DNA of 60,918 bases from Mycobacterium sp. 852002-51961_SCH5331710 (GCF_001665535.1 NZ_LZSQ01000130.1:1-60918); one strand, 5' to 3'; counted from the first letter of the stretch, positions 6,927-15,545 are shown. The notes: generated by a model not told the origin, from the sequence alone. Program-made: numbers and translations.

Positions 6927-8396
6927 TTAACCGACCGGCCCGGGTGCCGGACCCGGCGCTGCGGCCGGACCGGGTGCCGGTCCCGGCGGCGTCGCCGGTC
7001 CGGGTGCCTGAGCGGGCGCGGGTGCGCCGACAACGGGAGCGGGTGCGCCGACCGGCGCGGGTCCCGGCGGGACGGCGCCAGGGGCGGGCGGCGCCGGCGG
7101 AGCCGGAGCGGACGGAAGCATCGGCTGGGCGACCGGCGGTCCGCCGAGCGCGGGTTGCAGCGGCGGCGCCGGGTTGTCCTGAATGCAGAACACCGCGCAT
7201 TCGGGGCGCTGCGGCTGCATCCACGGCGGGGTCCACGGCGGCGGCGCGGGTGGCGCCTGCGGCGAGGCCGCCGGCCCTTGTGGGGCCGGTCCGGGCAGCG
7301 GTCCAAGTCGCTGACCTGGGGCGAAGCCCGGCATGTTGCCCATCTGGCTGGCGACGGCGTCGCGTTCGAGCAGTGGCATGAGCGCCAGCGGATCGTTGGA
7401 CGGCAGCCCCAGCGCGTTCAGGGGGAGTCCCGGCCCCAGTCCCTGGTATGCCTTCAGGTCGGTCAGGTGCAGGCTGTTGTCGGTCTCGTCGAGCGTCGGC
7501 ACCGATCCGGTGATCGGGGGCAGGTCCATCGGCACCACGCCGGTCGCGTAGGCCGCGGCCCAACCCAGCACGTTGCGGGCGTAGGCCACCGAGTTGTTGT
7601 AGCGAAGGATCGCCGTCATGACGTGGTTCGGGTCGCGCAGGTTGAGGTTGCCGCTGCACAGGTAGCGGGCGGCGGCCAGCGTCGAGTCGTAGAGGTTCTG
7701 CACCTCGGCTTTGCCGTCGCCGTCGCCGTCGGAGGCATACCGCGACCAGGTCCCCGGCAGGAACTGCATCGGGCCCATGGCACGGGCGTAGGTGACCCGG
7801 TCGGCCACGCGGCTCTGCACGATGACCTCGTTGCCGGGCAGTGTGCCGTCCAGCGCGGGCCCGTAGATGGGGCGGATAGCGGTGCCGCTGGCGTCGGTCG
7901 CGCCGCCGTTGGCGTGCATCGACTCGATGCGTCCGATACCGGCCAACAGGTTCCAGCTGATGCCGCAGCCCGGATACGCCGAGGCCATGATGCGCTCGGC
8001 ATTGCGGTACGCCGAGAGGGCCATCGCCGGAATGCCCAGTGTGCCAGGCGAATTCACCACGGCCGCGGGTGGAGGAGCGGAGGCCGTCGAGGCGGCGATG
8101 TGAAAGGCCATGGGTTCCTTGGCCACCGCGACCACCGACGCGCCCGAACGCGCTCCCGGTGACGGTTCGACCGCGGCCAGTGGCGTCACCGCCGCATCCG
8201 AGGTGGGTGTGCGCGGCGACGGCGCCGACGCGCCGACGCTGCCGGCAAGGATGATCGGGGTGATGATCGCGACGCCGAGGCCGGCGCGCATGCCGTTGGC
8301 AGATGTCAACTTCTGCACTCGAGGGCCCGGGATACGCCGCAGACGCCCCGTTTGGCGCCGCACGGCCTTGAGGGCGGCTCCTCCCCTTATGTGCAC
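6927..8396 (-). CDS. Lytic-transglycosylase-like membrane protein (Rv1230c-like)
   Basis: The 489-residue protein has a basic N-terminus, one hydrophobic signal/anchor (about 38-55), a linker, and a domain at about 120-300 resembling the MltB/SLT_2 type: SAYRNAERIMASAYPGCGIS, then the GIGRIES box with Glu158 as candidate catalytic acid, then YARAMGPMQFLPGTWSRY. The last 140 residues are Pro/Ala/Gly-rich and probably disordered or wall-spanning. It likely acts on peptidoglycan outside the membrane; enzymatic activity is inferred. GTG 8396 is the longest start; AAGGGGAGG lies just inside it, so a shorter form from GTG 8363 is possible. A CRP-type operator lies 27-42 bp upstream. Confidence 0.8.
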   Translation of the reverse strand: MHIRGGAALKAVRRQTGRLRRIPGPRVQKLTSANGMRAGLGVAIITPIILAGSVGASAPSPRTPTSDAAVTPLAAVEPSPGARSGASVVAVAKEPMAFHIAASTASAPPPAAVVNSPGTLGIPAMALSAYRNAERIMASAYPGCGISWNLLAGIGRIESMHANGGATDASGTAIRPIYGPALDGTLPGNEVIVQSRVADRVTYARAMGPMQFLPGTWSRYASDGDGDGKAEVQNLYDSTLAAARYLCSGNLNLRDPNHVMTAILRYNNSVAYARNVLGWAAAYATGVVPMDLPPITGSVPTLDETDNSLHLTDLKAYQGLGPGLPLNALGLPSNDPLALMPLLERDAVASQMGNMPGFAPGQRLGPLPGPAPQGPAASPQAPPAPPPWTPPWMQPQRPECAVFCIQDNPAPPLQPALGGPPVAQPMLPSAPAPPAPPAPGAVPPGPAPVGAPAPVVGAPAPAQAPGPATPPGPAPGPAAAPGPAPGPVG

Positions 8397-8422
8397 TCAA
8401 CCGTCCTAGGTCTGCAGTCGCT

Positions 8423-8438
8423 TGTGAACCAAGTCACC
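8423..8438 (-). promoter_or_regulatory. CRP (cAMP receptor protein) operator upstream of the transglycosylase-like gene
   Basis: TGTGAACCAAGTCACC matches the mycobacterial CRP consensus TGTGA-N6-TCACA at 9 of 10 specified bases. On the coding strand a TATGGT hexamer (8441-8436) of TANNNT type lies partly over it, so bound CRP could occlude the start site. As I recall, the M. tuberculosis counterpart Rv1230c has been listed as a predicted CRP target; that should be verified. Confidence 0.6.
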
Positions 8439-8474
8439 ATACCTACTAGATAACCGCCGCGTTACAGCAATGCG

Positions 8475-9023
8475 TTAGCTACCCAGACTCGGTTTTTTGC
8501 TCCGGCGCTCGCCTTGCTCGCTTCGGCCCTCTCCGTCGTCGCCCGTTTCGCCTGTCTGCGGCTGCAGCGCGGCGAGCATCTCCCGCATCTCGTCGAGCTC
8601 CCTGCGCAGGTAATCGCGGGTGACGACCTCGCCGATGGCCAGCCGCAGGGCGGCCAGTTCGCGGGCCAGGTACTCGGTGTCGGCCTTGGTTTGCAGGGCG
8701 CGGCGGCGGTCCTCGTCGAGCGACACGCGGTCGCGGTTCTCCTGGCGATTCTGCGCCAGCAGAATCAGCGGCGCCGCGTAGGCCGCCTGGGTGGAGAACG
8801 CGAGGTTGAGCAGGATGAACGGATACGGGTCCCAGCGCAGCCCGACCGCGAACAGGTTCAGCGCGATCCAGACGATGACGATGATGGTCTGCCACGCCAG
8901 ATAGCGCCCGGTGCCCAGGAACCGGGCGATCCGCTCGCTGAAGTTCCCGACCGCCTCGGGGTCGACGTTGAACGAAAACCGCCGGGTGGCCAGCGGCGTG
9001 TCGAGCCGGCTGCGGTCGCTCAT
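8475..9023 (-). CDS. DUF1003 membrane protein (Rv1231c-like)
   Basis: The 182-residue protein has two membrane spans (about 42-61 and 68-90) separated by the family signature WDPYPFILLNLAFSTQAAYA, followed by LAQNRQENRDR. The C-terminal 80 residues are charged and predicted coiled-coil (ALQTKADTEYLARELAALR, then RRELDEMREML). Function of DUF1003 is unknown. Its ATG overlaps the stop of the upstream MgtE-like gene by four bases (ATGA), so the two are translationally coupled and probably work together. The order is conserved in M. tuberculosis (Rv1232c-Rv1231c). Confidence 0.85.
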   Translation of the reverse strand: MSDRSRLDTPLATRRFSFNVDPEAVGNFSERIARFLGTGRYLAWQTIIVIVWIALNLFAVGLRWDPYPFILLNLAFSTQAAYAAPLILLAQNRQENRDRVSLDEDRRRALQTKADTEYLARELAALRLAIGEVVTRDYLRRELDEMREMLAALQPQTGETGDDGEGRSEQGERRSKKPSLGS

Positions 9024-10312
9024 GAGGTGCCCTCGGCGCCGGTGAGTTCGGGTTCCTCGGTCTCGCGCCAGTCGTGGGGCAGCAGGTGGTCGAGCACGTC
9101 GTCGACCGACACGGCGCCCAGCAGGTGGTTCTCTTCGTCGACGACGGGCCCGCAGACCAGGTTGTAGGCCGCGAAGTAGCGGGTCACCGCGCCCAGCGAG
9201 TCATCGGGGGACAGGTTCGGCAGATCGGTGTCGATGATGCCGCTGACCAGGTCCGCCGGCGGTTCGCGCAACAATCGCTGAAGGTGCACGCAGCCCAGGT
9301 AGTGGCCGGTGGGGGTGGCCGTCGGGGGGCGGGTGACGAACACCAACGAAGCCAGCGCCGGGGTCAGGTCGGGGTCGCGGACTCGGGCCAGCGCCTCGGC
9401 GACGGTGGTGTCCGGTGCCAGCACCACGGGCTCGGACGTCATCAGGCCGCCCGCGGTGTCCGGGGAGTGCGCCAGCAGGCGGCGGACGTCCTCGGAATCC
9501 TCGGGATCCATCCGGCGCAGGAACTGCTCGGCATCGGTCGGGGCCATCGACCCCAGCAGGTCGGCCGCGTCATCGGGGTCCATCGCCTCGAGAACGTCGA
9601 CGGCCCGGTCCCCGGGCAGCCGCCTGAGCACATCGAGCTGGTCGTCGTCGGGAAGTTCCTGCAGCACGTCGGCCAGTCGCTCGACGTCGAGGGCGTTGAC
9701 CAGCTCGTAGCGGCGCTTGGTCGGCAGTTCTCGCAGCGCTTCGGCGACTTCCACGGCGCGCTGACCCTCGAACAGCTCGAGCAGCTGCGCGACGCCCTGA
9801 TCCGGCATCGCCAGACCGGAGGGGGTGAGGCCGTGGACGTTCTGCCAGTCGACAACGTGCACGTTGGCGCGCCTGCCCAGGCGTCGGTGCGGGCGCACGG
9901 CGACCTTGGTGACCATCCAGTCCCGCGTGCGGGTCTGCTCGATGCCGAGGTCGACGACGACCACGTCGACGTTGGCCAGCTCGGGCAGGTCGGGATCGTC
10001 GACGCGGACCCGGGTTTCGATCACCTGCCCGAGGACCAGCACCTCGCCGGGACGCTGGGCGAACCGGCGCAGCGACACGCTGCCGGTGGCCAGCGTCACG
10101 GCGCCGGGCTCGATCGACGTCACCCGCAGGATCGGCACGAAAATCCGTCGCCGCGTGAGCAATTCGACGACCAGGCCGAGCACGCGCGGTTGCTGGCGCA
10201 CCAGGCTGATGCTGACCACCACATCGCGGACACGGCCGATGGACTCGCCGTCGGGGCCCAAGACCACCAATCCCGCGAGTCGGGCCGCATAGACCCTGTT
10301 GACCGCCGCCAT
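9020..10312 (-). CDS. MgtE-like cytosolic protein: PRC-barrel, MgtE N-domain and CBS pair, without channel
   Basis: The 430-residue protein opens with a PRC-barrel-like part (VYAARLAGLVVLGPDGESIG). It continues with the superhelical MgtE N-domain at about 170-290 (ALRELPTKRRYELVNAL, DAADLLGSMAPTDAEQFLR) and a CBS pair at about 300-410. These are the Mg2+-sensing cytosolic modules of MgtE channels, but the five-helix membrane pore is missing: the protein ends soon after the CBS pair with only polar residues. A role as Mg2+ sensor or regulator is therefore likelier than transport. It is coupled by ATGA overlap to a two-span DUF1003 protein. Confidence 0.85.
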   Translation of the reverse strand: MAAVNRVYAARLAGLVVLGPDGESIGRVRDVVVSISLVRQQPRVLGLVVELLTRRRIFVPILRVTSIEPGAVTLATGSVSLRRFAQRPGEVLVLGQVIETRVRVDDPDLPELANVDVVVVDLGIEQTRTRDWMVTKVAVRPHRRLGRRANVHVVDWQNVHGLTPSGLAMPDQGVAQLLELFEGQRAVEVAEALRELPTKRRYELVNALDVERLADVLQELPDDDQLDVLRRLPGDRAVDVLEAMDPDDAADLLGSMAPTDAEQFLRRMDPEDSEDVRRLLAHSPDTAGGLMTSEPVVLAPDTTVAEALARVRDPDLTPALASLVFVTRPPTATPTGHYLGCVHLQRLLREPPADLVSGIIDTDLPNLSPDDSLGAVTRYFAAYNLVCGPVVDEENHLLGAVSVDDVLDHLLPHDWRETEEPELTGAEGTS

Positions 10313-10331
10313 GCCTCAAAGGGTAGAGAGT

Positions 10332-11294
10332 GTGGTTGTGGAAAACCGGTATCGACCCCGCCGAACGGTTCTTTCCGTTCCCGGGAGCAGCGCGAAAATG
10401 GTCGAGAAGGCGAAAACCCTGCCCGCCGACGAGGTGTTCCTCGACCTCGAGGACGCCGTCGCACCGGACGCCAAGGACGAGGCTCGCACGCGGGTCGCGG
10501 TCGCGCTCGCCGAACCAGGCTGGGTCGGCCAACTACGCGGTGTGCGCGTCAACGACTGGACGACGCCCTGGACTCACGCCGACATCATCGAGGTGGTGGC
10601 CACCGCCGGTGCGGCACTCGACATCGTGGTTCTCCCGAAGGTCAGCGACGCCACCCACATTCAGGCGCTGGACTTGTTGCTGAGTCAACTCGAAGCCACC
10701 CACGGCCTGCCCGTCGGCCGTATCGGCATCGAGGCGCAGATCGAGAATGCGCAGGGCCTCACCAACATTGACGCGATCGCCGCCGCACCGCGGGTGCAGG
10801 CGCTGGTGCTCGGCCCCGCCGACATGGCCGCGAGCCTGAACATGCGCACGCTCGAAGTCGGCGAACAACCGGAGGGCTACGACGTCGGCGACGCGCACCA
10901 CCACGTGCTAATGCGAATCCTCGTGGCGGCGCGGGCGCACGGCGTGCTCGCGATCGACGGCCCGTACCTGAAGATCCGCGACGTCGACGGCTTCCGCCGC
11001 GTCGCGGGCCGTTCGGCGGCGCTGGGATACGACGGCAAGTGGGTGCTGCATCCGGACCAGATCGCCGCGGGCAACGAGATTTTCAGCCCCCGCCAGAAGG
11101 ACTACGACCATGCCGAGCTGATCCTCGAGGCCTACGAGTGGCACACCTCGCGTGCGGGCGGGGCCAGAGGCGCAGCCATGCTGGGCGACGAGATGATCGA
11201 TGAGGCGAGCAGGAAGATGGCTCTGGTGATCGCCGGAAAGGGCCGCGCGGCAGGCATGCAGCGTCAAGGCGAGGCGTTCCGTCCGCCCGAGTGA
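10332..11294 (+). CDS. HpcH/HpaI-family CoA lyase (CitE / malyl-CoA lyase type)
   Basis: The protein (320 residues from GTG 10332) has the TIM-barrel CoA-lyase fold. The RRTVLSVPGSSAKMVEKA opening binds CoA in this family. VFLDLEDAV carries the metal-ligand acids, and GRIGIEAQIENAQGL contains the second acidic ligand. Relatives cleave (S)-citramalyl-, malyl- or methylmalyl-CoA; which one applies cannot be read from sequence. The start was chosen for AAAGGG eight bases upstream; the frame is open to 10299, overlapping the divergent MgtE-like gene. It has no obvious operon partner. Confidence 0.85.
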   Translation: MVVENRYRPRRTVLSVPGSSAKMVEKAKTLPADEVFLDLEDAVAPDAKDEARTRVAVALAEPGWVGQLRGVRVNDWTTPWTHADIIEVVATAGAALDIVVLPKVSDATHIQALDLLLSQLEATHGLPVGRIGIEAQIENAQGLTNIDAIAAAPRVQALVLGPADMAASLNMRTLEVGEQPEGYDVGDAHHHVLMRILVAARAHGVLAIDGPYLKIRDVDGFRRVAGRSAALGYDGKWVLHPDQIAAGNEIFSPRQKDYDHAELILEAYEWHTSRAGGARGAAMLGDEMIDEASRKMALVIAGKGRAAGMQRQGEAFRPPE

Positions 11295-11297
11295 TGC

Positions 11298-11750
11298 TCA
11301 GGTCCACTGCCACCCGGTGGTGAGCAGGCTCAGATACAGCAGGATGTAGACGAGGAACCCGGCGACGGCCAGTCCGCCGATGATGGTGCCCGCCAACGCG
11401 ATTCCGAAACCGTCCTGTCCGGTGCGCTTGGTTTCGCGCATGGCCATCACACCGAGGATGACCCCGACGATGCACGTCACCCCGCAGCAGAAGACGCCGA
11501 CCAGCGAGCACACGAGCGAGCCGATCGCCATCCCGTTCGTGCCGGGAGGCTTCCCGGGCCGGTACGGGTCGTAGCCGTAGCCGTGGCCGGTGGGCGGGTA
11601 ATAGCCCTGACCGGGTGCGGACGTGTAGGGCGGCGGATAGCCCGGCGCCGGTGGCGGATACAGCGGCGGAGGCAAACCCGCATCGGTGGGGTAGTCCACC
11701 GATGCGAACGGGTCGGGCCGTTCGGCTCCGTACGGGTCGCTCCCGCTCAC
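11298..11750 (-). CDS. DUF4190 membrane protein, Pro/Tyr-rich N-terminus
   Basis: The 150-residue protein has a disordered Pro-Gly-Tyr N-terminal half (residues 1-70) and two membrane spans in the C-terminal half (about 73-100 and 115-140), joined by a short basic turn with MRETKRTG. NGMAIGSLVCSLVGVFCCG followed by a GVILGVMAM segment is the DUF4190 signature. A Cys cluster (FCCGVTC) sits in the first span. Function is unknown. It lies three bases after its paralogue and is surely co-transcribed with it. Corresponds to the Rv1233c region. Confidence 0.85.
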   Translation of the reverse strand: MSGSDPYGAERPDPFASVDYPTDAGLPPPLYPPPAPGYPPPYTSAPGQGYYPPTGHGYGYDPYRPGKPPGTNGMAIGSLVCSLVGVFCCGVTCIVGVILGVMAMRETKRTGQDGFGIALAGTIIGGLAVAGFLVYILLYLSLLTTGWQWT

Positions 11751-11753
11751 CGC

Positions 11754-12383
11754 TCAGCTGCTCATCATGGCGATGGCGAAGATGATGTTGAGCACGAGCG
11801 TGGCCGCGCCGACGGCGATGCCGGCGATCGCCAGACCGCGGCCGCCTTCACCGGAGGTCTTGATCTGGTTGAGCGCCACGATGCCCAGCACGATGCCGAC
11901 GAGCGAGCCGACACCGCACAGGACACCGACCGCCGAGGCCACCAACGAGCCGATGGCCAAACCGTTCGTCTTGTCAGGCTGCAGGCCGTAACCGCCGCCG
12001 TAGCTGGGCGTGCCGTATCCCGGCGCACCGTATTGGGACGGTGCACCGTAGGGCGGCGGCGGTGGATATCCCTGCCCGAGGTTGGGCGGCGGATAGGACC
12101 CCGGCGGCGGTGGTGGGTAGGCGCCCGGCGGAGGCGGATAGCCGCCCTGCGGCGGCGGAGGGTAGGCCGGAGGCGGCGGATAGGCGCCCTGTGGGGGCGG
12201 GGGATATCCCGATGACGGGTCGTACGCCGGCGGCGCCTGGTAGCCGTACGACGGCTGGTCGGGCTGGGCACCCTGTGTGTGTTCGGTCGACGGCGCCTCG
12301 TATCCAGACGATGTCGGCTCGGACGCACCTCCGTGGGGTTCGGATGATGCGGTTTCTGCTGCGTCCTCCCCGGGATTTGTCAT
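11754..12383 (-). CDS. DUF4190 membrane protein, long PPPP-repeat N-terminus
   Basis: This 209-residue paralogue of the next gene has an N-terminal disordered region of about 120 residues built of tandem YPPPP-type units, then NGLAIGSLVASAVGVLCGVG and a second span ending in FAIAMMSS. The start MTNPGEDA at ATG 12383 is preferred; the frame is open to 12425. The DNA for the repeat (about 12050-12240) is a GGCGGC-rich minisatellite and may vary in length between strains. The two DUF4190 genes probably arose by duplication. Function is unknown; a cell-envelope location is inferred from the spans. Confidence 0.85.
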   Translation of the reverse strand: MTNPGEDAAETASSEPHGGASEPTSSGYEAPSTEHTQGAQPDQPSYGYQAPPAYDPSSGYPPPPQGAYPPPPAYPPPPQGGYPPPPGAYPPPPPGSYPPPNLGQGYPPPPPYGAPSQYGAPGYGTPSYGGGYGLQPDKTNGLAIGSLVASAVGVLCGVGSLVGIVLGIVALNQIKTSGEGGRGLAIAGIAVGAATLVLNIIFAIAMMSS

Positions 12384-12489
12384 GCTTGTCAACCTAGCGC
12401 AATTGTCGGGCACGATTGCGGCCATCGCGGCGTTGTCCCTTACGAGGCAGCAACTTAGCGATTCGCGGCGACAGAGGAGAAGAGGACCG

Positions 12490-13014
12490 ATGACCAGCCC
12501 GTTTCAACCTGGAGCAAATTCCGGCGCAACGCCTGGTAGCCCGAATTTGGGTCGTGGCCCCGCAGGTCTGCCCACACCCCCGAAGGGTTGGCCGATCGGT
12601 TCCTATCCGACCTATGCCGAGGCGCAGCGCGCCGTGGACTACCTGTCGGACCAGGAGTTTCCGGTGCAGCAGGTGACGATCGTCGGCGTGGACCTCATGC
12701 AGGTCGAGCGGGTCACCGGTCGGTTGACGTGGCCGAAGGTGCTCGGTGGAGGCGTGTTGACGGGTGCGTGGCTGGGCCTGTTCATCGGCCTGATTCTCGG
12801 TTTCTTCAGCCCCAACCCGTGGGGCGCGCTCGCCACCGGCCTGATTGCGGGTGTGTTCTTCGGCCTCATCACGTCGGCGATACCGTATGCGATGGCGCGT
12901 GGCACAAGAGATTTCAGTTCGACGCTACAACTCGTCGCGGGTCGTTACGACGTGCTGTGCGATCCGCAGAACGCCGAACGCGGACGGGATCTGCTGGCGC
13001 GCTTGACCATCTGA
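12490..13014 (+). CDS. Rv1234-like membrane protein (general stress protein 17M-like fold)
   Basis: The 174-residue protein has an N-terminal Gly/Pro-rich stretch. A small alpha-beta domain follows (GSYPTYAEAQRAVDYLSD, VQQVTIVGVDLMQVERVTGR), of the type seen in GspM/17M stress proteins. A glycine-rich membrane hairpin comes next (VLTGAWLGLFIGLILGFF and ATGLIAGVFFGLITSAI), and a short tail closes the protein. GAGGAGAAGAGG lies just upstream of ATG 12490. It diverges from the DUF4190 pair across 106 bp. Function is unknown. Confidence 0.85.
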   Translation: MTSPFQPGANSGATPGSPNLGRGPAGLPTPPKGWPIGSYPTYAEAQRAVDYLSDQEFPVQQVTIVGVDLMQVERVTGRLTWPKVLGGGVLTGAWLGLFIGLILGFFSPNPWGALATGLIAGVFFGLITSAIPYAMARGTRDFSSTLQLVAGRYDVLCDPQNAERGRDLLARLTI

Positions 13015-13093
13015 CGTTCCCGGCGCGGGGATCGCCGAGTTTGCCCTGGTTCCCGATTGCGTAACGGTGTGCGACGCGCGCCGCTGAAGTGTT

Positions 13094-13125
13094 GCAAACC
13101 ACATGGTTGTGGCAATACGGTTTGC
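13094..13125 (+). promoter_or_regulatory. Inverted repeat upstream of lpqY, candidate operator
   Basis: GCAAACC (13094-13100) and GGTTTGC (13119-13125) form a perfect 7-bp inverted repeat with an 18-bp spacer. The spacer itself contains a CCAC/GTGG inverted pair. It lies 64-95 bp before the lpqY start, in the only promoter-sized gap of the operon. The regulator is unknown; a sugar-responsive repressor would fit the context. Confidence 0.35.
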
Positions 13126-13188
13126 GCGCGGGAGATTCTCGTACGGCGCCGCTGCGACGGCGACATCGAAGCGGGACGGAGGCGGGTG

Positions 13189-14628
13189 GTGCGCTTCCAC
13201 AGTTCCCTACCGGCGTGGGGGGCCATACGCGGAAGCCAACGGCGGCTGGGTGCCGCGGCGGTTGCTGCGCTGACGACGGCGTCAGTGCTGACGGCGTGTG
13301 GATCCGACAGCGGCGGCATCGTCATCAACTACTACACCCCCGCGAACGAGGCTCAGACCTTCACGGCCGTGGCCAAACGATGCAACGAGGAACTCGGCGG
13401 GCGCTTCCGGATCCAGCAGATCAGTTTGCCGAAGGGCGCCGACGATCAACGGCTTCAGCTCGCGCGGCGGCTGACCGGAAACGACAGAAGCCTCGACGTG
13501 ATGGCGCTCGACGTGGTGTGGACCGCCGAGTTCGCCGAGGCGGGTTGGGCGCTACCGCTTTCCGACGATCCCGGGGGACAAGCCGAGGCGGACGCGAAGA
13601 ACAACACGCTGCCCGGCCCGCTGCAGACCGCCACCTGGCAGGACAAGCTGTACGCCGCACCGATCACCACCAACACCCAATTGCTCTGGTACCGAGCGGA
13701 TCTGATGTCGGAGCCGCCGCCGACGTGGGACGCCATGGTGTCCGAGGCCGCCCGGTTGCACGCCGACGGAGGTCCGAGCTGGATTGCGGTACAGGGTAAG
13801 CAATACGAAGGCCTGGTTGTCTGGTTCAACACCTTGCTCGAAAGCGGGGGCGGACAGGTGCTTTCCGATGACGGCGAAACCGTCACCCTGACCGACACCG
13901 AAGAACATCGCGCCGCTACCGTCAAGGCGCTGCAGATCATCAAGAACGTCGCCACCGCACCGGGCGCGGACCCGTCGGTGACCCAAACCGACGAGACCAC
14001 CGCACGGCTGGCGCTCGAACAGGGCAAGGCCGCGCTCGAGGTGAATTGGCCGTACGTGCTGCCGTCATTGCTGGAGAATGCGATCAAGGGCGGTGTGTCG
14101 TTCCTGCCGCTCAACAAGGATCCCGCGCTCGCCGACGCCATCAACGACGTCGGAAGTTTCTCGCCCAGCGACGAACAGTTCGAGGCCGCGTTCGAGGCGA
14201 GCAGGAAGGTGCTGGGCTTCGCTCAGTATCCGGGCGTGAAGCCGGGTGAGGCGGCGAAGGTCACCATCGGCGGCCTGAACCTCGCCGTGGCGAAGACGAC
14301 CCGGCACAAGGCCGAGGCGTTCGAGGCGATCCGGTGCCTGCGCAACGTCGAGAACCAGCGTTACACGTCGGTGGAGGGTGGGCTGCCCGCGGTGCGCACA
14401 TCGCTATACAGCGATCCGGCCTTCCAGGCGAAATATCCCCAGTACGAGATCATCCGCGAACAACTCACCAACGCCGCGGTCCGTCCCGCCACGCCGCAGT
14501 ACCAAGCGGTCTCCACCCGCATCTCCACCACGCTGGCGCCGATCACCGACATCGACCCGGAGCGCACCGCCGACGAACTCGCCGAACAGGTGCAGAAGGC
14601 CATCGACGGGAAGGGGCTGATCCCGTGA
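13189..14628 (+). CDS. lpqY: Trehalose-binding lipoprotein LpqY of the LpqY-SugABC transporter
   Basis: LpqY captures trehalose released outside the membrane by the antigen 85 mycolyltransferases. From GTG 13189 it is 479 residues, with signal peptide and lipobox LTAC (Cys37). The mature part is a family 1 solute-binding protein (IVINYYTPANEAQTF, then DVMALDVVWTAEFAEAGW). GGAGG six bases upstream decides the start; in-frame sequence reaches 13057. The stop codon overlaps the GTG of sugA (GTGA). It is the first gene of a five-gene unit, and an inverted repeat lies upstream. Close to the mycobacterial LpqY group throughout. Confidence 0.93.
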   Translation: MRFHSSLPAWGAIRGSQRRLGAAAVAALTTASVLTACGSDSGGIVINYYTPANEAQTFTAVAKRCNEELGGRFRIQQISLPKGADDQRLQLARRLTGNDRSLDVMALDVVWTAEFAEAGWALPLSDDPGGQAEADAKNNTLPGPLQTATWQDKLYAAPITTNTQLLWYRADLMSEPPPTWDAMVSEAARLHADGGPSWIAVQGKQYEGLVVWFNTLLESGGGQVLSDDGETVTLTDTEEHRAATVKALQIIKNVATAPGADPSVTQTDETTARLALEQGKAALEVNWPYVLPSLLENAIKGGVSFLPLNKDPALADAINDVGSFSPSDEQFEAAFEASRKVLGFAQYPGVKPGEAAKVTIGGLNLAVAKTTRHKAEAFEAIRCLRNVENQRYTSVEGGLPAVRTSLYSDPAFQAKYPQYEIIREQLTNAAVRPATPQYQAVSTRISTTLAPITDIDPERTADELAEQVQKAIDGKGLIP

Positions 14629-15545
14629 CCGCACCGGCCGCCGCGACCGCACCGGCTGCGACCGGCAGCGACGACATCCGCTCGGAACGCAGGCTCGCGT
14701 TCCTGCTGATTGCCCCCGCGGTCCTGCTGATGCTCGCGGTCACCGCGTATCCGATCGGTTATGCGGTGTGGCTGAGCCTGCAGCGCAACAACATGGCGGC
14801 CCCGGAGGACACCGAGTTCATCGGGCTGTCCAACTACGTCACGATCCTCACCGACCAGTACTGGTGGACAGCGTTTTTCGTCACGCTCGGCATCACCGTC
14901 GTGTCGGTGGCCATCGAGTTCGTGCTCGGCATGGCGCTGGCGTTGGTGATGCACCGCACCATCTTCGGAAAGGGCGTGGTGCGCACGGCGGTCCTCATCC
15001 CGTACGGAATCGTCACCGTGGCAGCGTCGTACAGCTGGTACTACGCATGGACACCCGGCACCGGATACCTGGCCAACCTGCTGCCCGAGGGCAGCGCCCC
15101 TCTGACCGAACAGCTTCCGTCGCTGGCGATCGTGGTGCTGGCCGAGGTGTGGAAGACGACGCCGTTCATGGCGCTGCTACTGCTGGCCGGATTGGCGCTG
15201 GTGCCACAGGATCTGCTCAACGCCGCCCAGGTCGACGGTGCGGGAGCGTGGAAGCGCCTGATCAAGGTCATCCTGCCGCTGATCAAGCCGGCGATCCTGG
15301 TGGCGCTGCTGTTCCGCACCCTCGACGCGTTCCGGATCTTCGACAACATCTACGTCCTCACCGGAGGAGCGAACAACACCGGCTCGGTGTCGATCCTGGG
15401 TTACGACAACCTGTTCAAGGCGTTCAATGTCGGCCTGGGTTCGGCGATCAGCGTGCTGATCTTTCTGTGCGTGGCGATCATCGCGTTCATCTACATCAAG
15501 ATCTTCGGCGCGGCGGCACCGGGGTCGGCCGAGGAGAGTCGCTGA
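14625..15545 (+). CDS. sugA: Trehalose ABC transporter permease SugA
   Basis: This 306-residue MalF-type permease has six predicted spans after a short Ala-Thr-rich N-terminus. The cytoplasmic EAA loop reads LNAAQVDGAGAWKRLIKVILPLIKP and contacts the SugC ATPase. GTG 14625 overlaps the lpqY stop by three bases, and its own stop TGA shares one base with the ATG of sugB (TGATG), so translation is coupled on both sides. Length agrees with M. tuberculosis SugA (about 307). Confidence 0.94.
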   Translation: MTAPAAATAPAATGSDDIRSERRLAFLLIAPAVLLMLAVTAYPIGYAVWLSLQRNNMAAPEDTEFIGLSNYVTILTDQYWWTAFFVTLGITVVSVAIEFVLGMALALVMHRTIFGKGVVRTAVLIPYGIVTVAASYSWYYAWTPGTGYLANLLPEGSAPLTEQLPSLAIVVLAEVWKTTPFMALLLLAGLALVPQDLLNAAQVDGAGAWKRLIKVILPLIKPAILVALLFRTLDAFRIFDNIYVLTGGANNTGSVSILGYDNLFKAFNVGLGSAISVLIFLCVAIIAFIYIKIFGAAAPGSAEESR

